A stretch of 7,362 bases of DNA, from the NCBI GenBank assembly GCA_902803635.1, contig CADCQU010000172.1, positions 1 through 7,362 of the forward strand, written 5' to 3'. Within the stretch, counting starts at the first letter, position 1. Each line of letters begins with the position of its first letter. A program made the translations under genes and the position numbers. Positions 5,901-7,362 of this stretch are shown here, piece by piece. The notes beneath the pieces are model-generated. The model saw only the letters and a program-made list of their open reading frames with translations. It was not told where the DNA came from and did not search any database. The stretch comes from an uncultured Lachnospiraceae bacterium. GTDB lineage: Bacteria > Bacillota > Clostridia > Lachnospirales > Lachnospiraceae.

Positions 5901-7095
5901 CGTGGCCCCGATTATGAGTCTTCAGACGGCGGAGGTGACGTTGGATAAGACGGAATACTATTATACAGGAGATGAGATCCGGCCGGAACCGACCGTGAAG
6001 GTTGGCGGCAAGATCCTTACAAAGGATGAGGATTATACGGTCTCGTATAAGAATAATATTTTGAAGGGAACGGCGCACGTCATTATCACAGGAAAGGGTT
6101 CCTGGAACGGCAGTGCCGATAAGACCTTCCCGATCCTTTCCCGCTTTGCGGGGCACAGCCTGTCCCTGAACGGTGACATCGGTGTCAATTTCTATCTCCA
6201 CCTCACGGCGGAGGAAGCGGCTTCGGCCTATGTTTATTTTACCTGGAATGACAAGGAACTCGAAAATGTGGAAGTTGTTTTGGATGCAAATGGCTCCGGA
6301 CTTTACCGGGCATCTTGCCCCGTGGCTGTGGCGGAGATGACGGATTTGGTCTCGGCGAACCTCTTCCTGGATAATAAGTATCTGGAAGTGGATATATTCT
6401 CTGTGGCTGCCTACGCAAACGTCATTTTAAAAGACAATGACTTTATCACGGACTATATAGGGCAAAATGGCTGGTATAAATACAACAAGCTTTACAACCT
6501 TGTTGCCACAATGCTGGATGTTGGAGGGGAAGCGCAGAAGCATTTTGAACACAATCTGGACTACCTTGCCAATGAGCAACTGGTGCCATATGAAACGGGT
6601 GACGAATTTCTTATTTATATCGATCGATATGAAGTGACAGGAGAATCAATCTTTGCCTACCTGGAAGATACGCTTCGGGAAAATGGCTCTGTAACCGTTC
6701 CGAAGGAGTTTCGTGAAAAATATGGCCTTGCCTATGTTGGATCCACGCTGGTTTTCTTAAGCAAGACCTCTCTTCGCCACTACTTTAAGGTGGTCGATGA
6801 GGAGAAATTTGCACTGGTAAAGGATTTCGGGATCGGCTGGAAAGAAGGGGACACGAATCTGGGGACGGTGCAGCCTGTTGAGAAGGACAGCCTTGTCTAT
6901 TTTGAAAAGAGAGACATCCCGGCCAAGAAGCTGCAGACAATGCTGACCCTCTCCGTGGGTGGCAGCACCTTTACGTACTCTCCACTGCATTACCTGATGG
7001 CCTGCCTCAACTCGGACACGATTAGTGAGGATATGAAGGAGCTTGCAAGGGCGGCATTCCGCTATGCCAGGGCAGCAGATGAATTTTTCGCATAA
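2974..7095 (+). CDS. Large secreted multidomain protein: FG-GAP-like repeats, beta-rich centre, Ig-like module, clostridial C-terminal domain
   Basis: A 1373-aa protein (about 150 kDa). The ATG has GGGAGGA (2958-2964) upstream. A Sec signal peptide (MKRRK, hydrophobic core, AYA cut near residue 29) sends it out of the cell. Residues about 130-640 carry spaced FG-GAP/VCBS-like Ca-binding loops: D139-D147, DYDGDHKD (210-217), DLNGDHVDD (300-308), a degenerate EITGDQKSE (395-403), NFDGGIDGKEE (552-562) and DNDNDG (625-630), as in beta-propellers. Residues 674-755 and 855-929 are S/T-rich, alternating beta regions that might form amphipathic hairpins. They flank a segment with LSVERYNAFAKYYNKYY. 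Residues 982-1055 form an Ig-like module (YYYTGDEI, DYTVSYKNN, GTAHVIITGKG). Residues 1060-1373 match a C-terminal domain seen in clostridial secreted proteins (SLSLNGDIGVNFYL; final LARAAFRYARAADEFFA). No LPXTG or C-terminal membrane anchor is present. It may be a secreted adhesin, binding protein or pore-forming-type protein; no enzyme motif was recognised. Confidence 0.85.
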   Translation: MKRRKITIFLLTFLLALALLPVSGLSAYADGLAGDDDSAASTFNSIVNMGKPQSYTAGGVDPYGYGEGVPFTLSAAHEVVAYGYRASGSAWTGFDSYDNLTYEGANILTSGKINKHYNFEESGSVTKKALNAPQTVSFDPKGTGRKDHLAVLGVNFTDSSASLCLCVYDNNGKGTPLGQLEIGTVNWMKNGGEYFTYYSVKNYYSITAGDYDGDHKDTLVVYGCLDGWGLGLFEIRLQDTNGGISLVKKNVSAERALLMPVYDGDTEFGVTLQSYVDDFVTSTGSGNVYKKLCGEVATGDLNGDHVDDLAVLTYHAGAFLGCYPSYSYNGSGNVSLDEEHTWDPSSPYVSYQLGAKGSASSVISQKTAGTWVQKYMEGSEYDFDCIAAPGLAVGEITGDQKSEIVVGGYLKNLKSGNMKNGKQKIDSSDTTVLVSYKATDEGLVEGPSNWNMVTAELMKLGFYESDHDIFNKSAVVTAAIDGRGMPGYVFVNGMLAKATSQSFETTMYSLGMEPSHIGSSGSSSNSISGYYDVRSDKNKYTNIWIDSVAVGNFDGGIDGKEEILYSIGVKTKSEDKFCFDMGEIYLGSGGLLGSLVHQLDYPAANTPGKLTKAGQELCLTLCSVDNDNDGIIAKYAGKGWVYSDPEIVALLQAAPYFQELDDAGALYTDGETAYSVTESYSLEKTTSNAVSFGVGGTHSLAGTLGGYEVKAGYALDWSEEFTKAQTTSQTITWHAFENSVVISRTPVIIYYYRYMDSEGDYPENDNIYEIAIPQAPVTETLSVERYNAFAKYYNKYYEELADQMGLNKNTVLPVLPIIQESHLLKEGDPFSYWSMSDSDCTLLTNTALHAGPGRSSVTVEHSSESSYTSSESIAHGFNFELTITFGLDIPGFVSSTVGGYTSLNYMHGHAVATTQMSGKGITGTVSNYDSAKAKAAGISNYENCGFYYKMAKWNYSVKDKQGGGTYPVYGYALSDIVAPIMSLQTAEVTLDKTEYYYTGDEIRPEPTVKVGGKILTKDEDYTVSYKNNILKGTAHVIITGKGSWNGSADKTFPILSRFAGHSLSLNGDIGVNFYLHLTAEEAASAYVYFTWNDKELENVEVVLDANGSGLYRASCPVAVAEMTDLVSANLFLDNKYLEVDIFSVAAYANVILKDNDFITDYIGQNGWYKYNKLYNLVATMLDVGGEAQKHFEHNLDYLANEQLVPYETGDEFLIYIDRYEVTGESIFAYLEDTLRENGSVTVPKEFREKYGLAYVGSTLVFLSKTSLRHYFKVVDEEKFALVKDFGIGWKEGDTNLGTVQPVEKDSLVYFEKRDIPAKKLQTMLTLSVGGSTFTYSPLHYLMACLNSDTISEDMKELARAAFRYARAADEFFA

Positions 7096-7113
7096 GTTGG
7101 AAAGGGGAAGAAA

Positions 7114-7236
7114 ATGAAGGAGCAATATGATAAGCTGCAGATGGAAGTCATCTGTTTTGAGACGGAAGATATCATTACAAATTCTCTGACCTGCGAATTT
7201 TATGTACCTGACGAGAACGAAGGAGAAATGCCGTAA
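7114..7236 (+). CDS. 40-aa small acidic peptide with EVI-F-ED-IIT core
   Basis: A short gene starting 18 bases after the large secreted protein's stop, with AAAGGGG (7101-7107) 6 bases before the ATG. The peptide starts MKEQYDKLQMEVICFE, continues TEDIITNS and ends in acidic residues (PDENEGEMP). From memory, small proteins of the type K-xMEVI-FE-EDIIT-S are common in Lachnospiraceae and relatives, often near exported proteins, but I know of no assigned function. There is no signal peptide or membrane segment; two cysteines (C14, C27) are present. Its tight spacing and the terminator after it argue for co-transcription with the large gene. It could be a secretion partner, a leader-type peptide or a small regulator. 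Confidence 0.65.
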   Translation: MKEQYDKLQMEVICFETEDIITNSLTCEFYVPDENEGEMP

Positions 7237-7279
7237 GTAACCCCATTCGGGGATAGGTGAAAAATGGAGCTTTACCCAG

Positions 7280-7314
7280 CAGCCACGCATCGCATCTGGT
7301 GCGTGGCTGTTTTT
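7280..7314 (+). terminator. Intrinsic terminator after the small peptide gene
   Basis: A perfect 10-bp stem, CAGCCACGCA (7280-7289) with TGCGTGGCTG (7300-7309), encloses a 10-base loop and is followed by five T (7310-7314). It closes the unit that holds the large secreted protein. A minor CCCC/GGGG hairpin (7241-7252) lies upstream. No gene was found in 7315-7362. Confidence 0.9.
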
Positions 7315-7362
7315 GGCTGTCATTGCCTGCGAGGGAGATAGGTTCAGCTTTGTGCCTCCTTC

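Noticed and set aside
7264..7341. Short ORF starting ATGGAGCTT
   Set aside because: It consists mainly of the terminator stem-loop and T-run and has no Shine-Dalgarno.

Overview
The window looks like a chromosomal segment of a moderately GC-rich, Gram-positive gut- or rumen-type clostridium (Lachnospiraceae or a near relative). This rests on AGGAGG-type ribosome binding sites, a PrsW-family protease, a very large Sec-exported protein with domain types typical of clostridial surface proteins, and a small acidic EVI-F-ED-IIT peptide gene after it. All recognised genes are on the + strand. Species cannot be named from the sequence.

Left part (1-2276): an apparent operon. It starts with the C-terminal end of an ECF-type sigma factor (region 4; the N-terminus is outside the window). 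Next come a 103-aa two-pass membrane protein with a basic cytoplasmic N-terminus, a 261-aa polytopic membrane protein, a 30-codon micro-ORF, and a PrsW-family glutamic intramembrane protease. The last three are chained by ATGA stop/start overlaps. The operon ends at a strong intrinsic terminator (2234-2276). The micro-ORF lies in an 89-bp ungapped tandem duplication of the gene junction. It is the start of PrsW joined to the tail of the upstream membrane gene.

Right part (2277-7362): an AT-rich intergenic region, then a 110-aa paralogue of the 103-aa membrane protein, then a T-poor tract built of eight exact-length 15-nt degenerate repeats. That tract is open in a frame different from the upstream gene. 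Next is a 1373-aa secreted protein: signal peptide, FG-GAP-like Ca-binding repeats, two serine/threonine-rich amphipathic beta regions, an Ig-like module and a clostridial C-terminal domain. A 40-aa peptide gene and an intrinsic terminator (7280-7314) follow.

How they may work together (inference): B. subtilis PrsW cuts the anti-sigma factor RsiW to free sigma-W. Here a sigma factor, two copies of a small membrane protein in the anti-sigma position and a PrsW protease sit together. This suggests a signal-controlled proteolysis circuit, with the exported 1373-aa protein and its small companion as likely output. The small membrane proteins lack a visible zinc anti-sigma motif, so that role is positional inference only.
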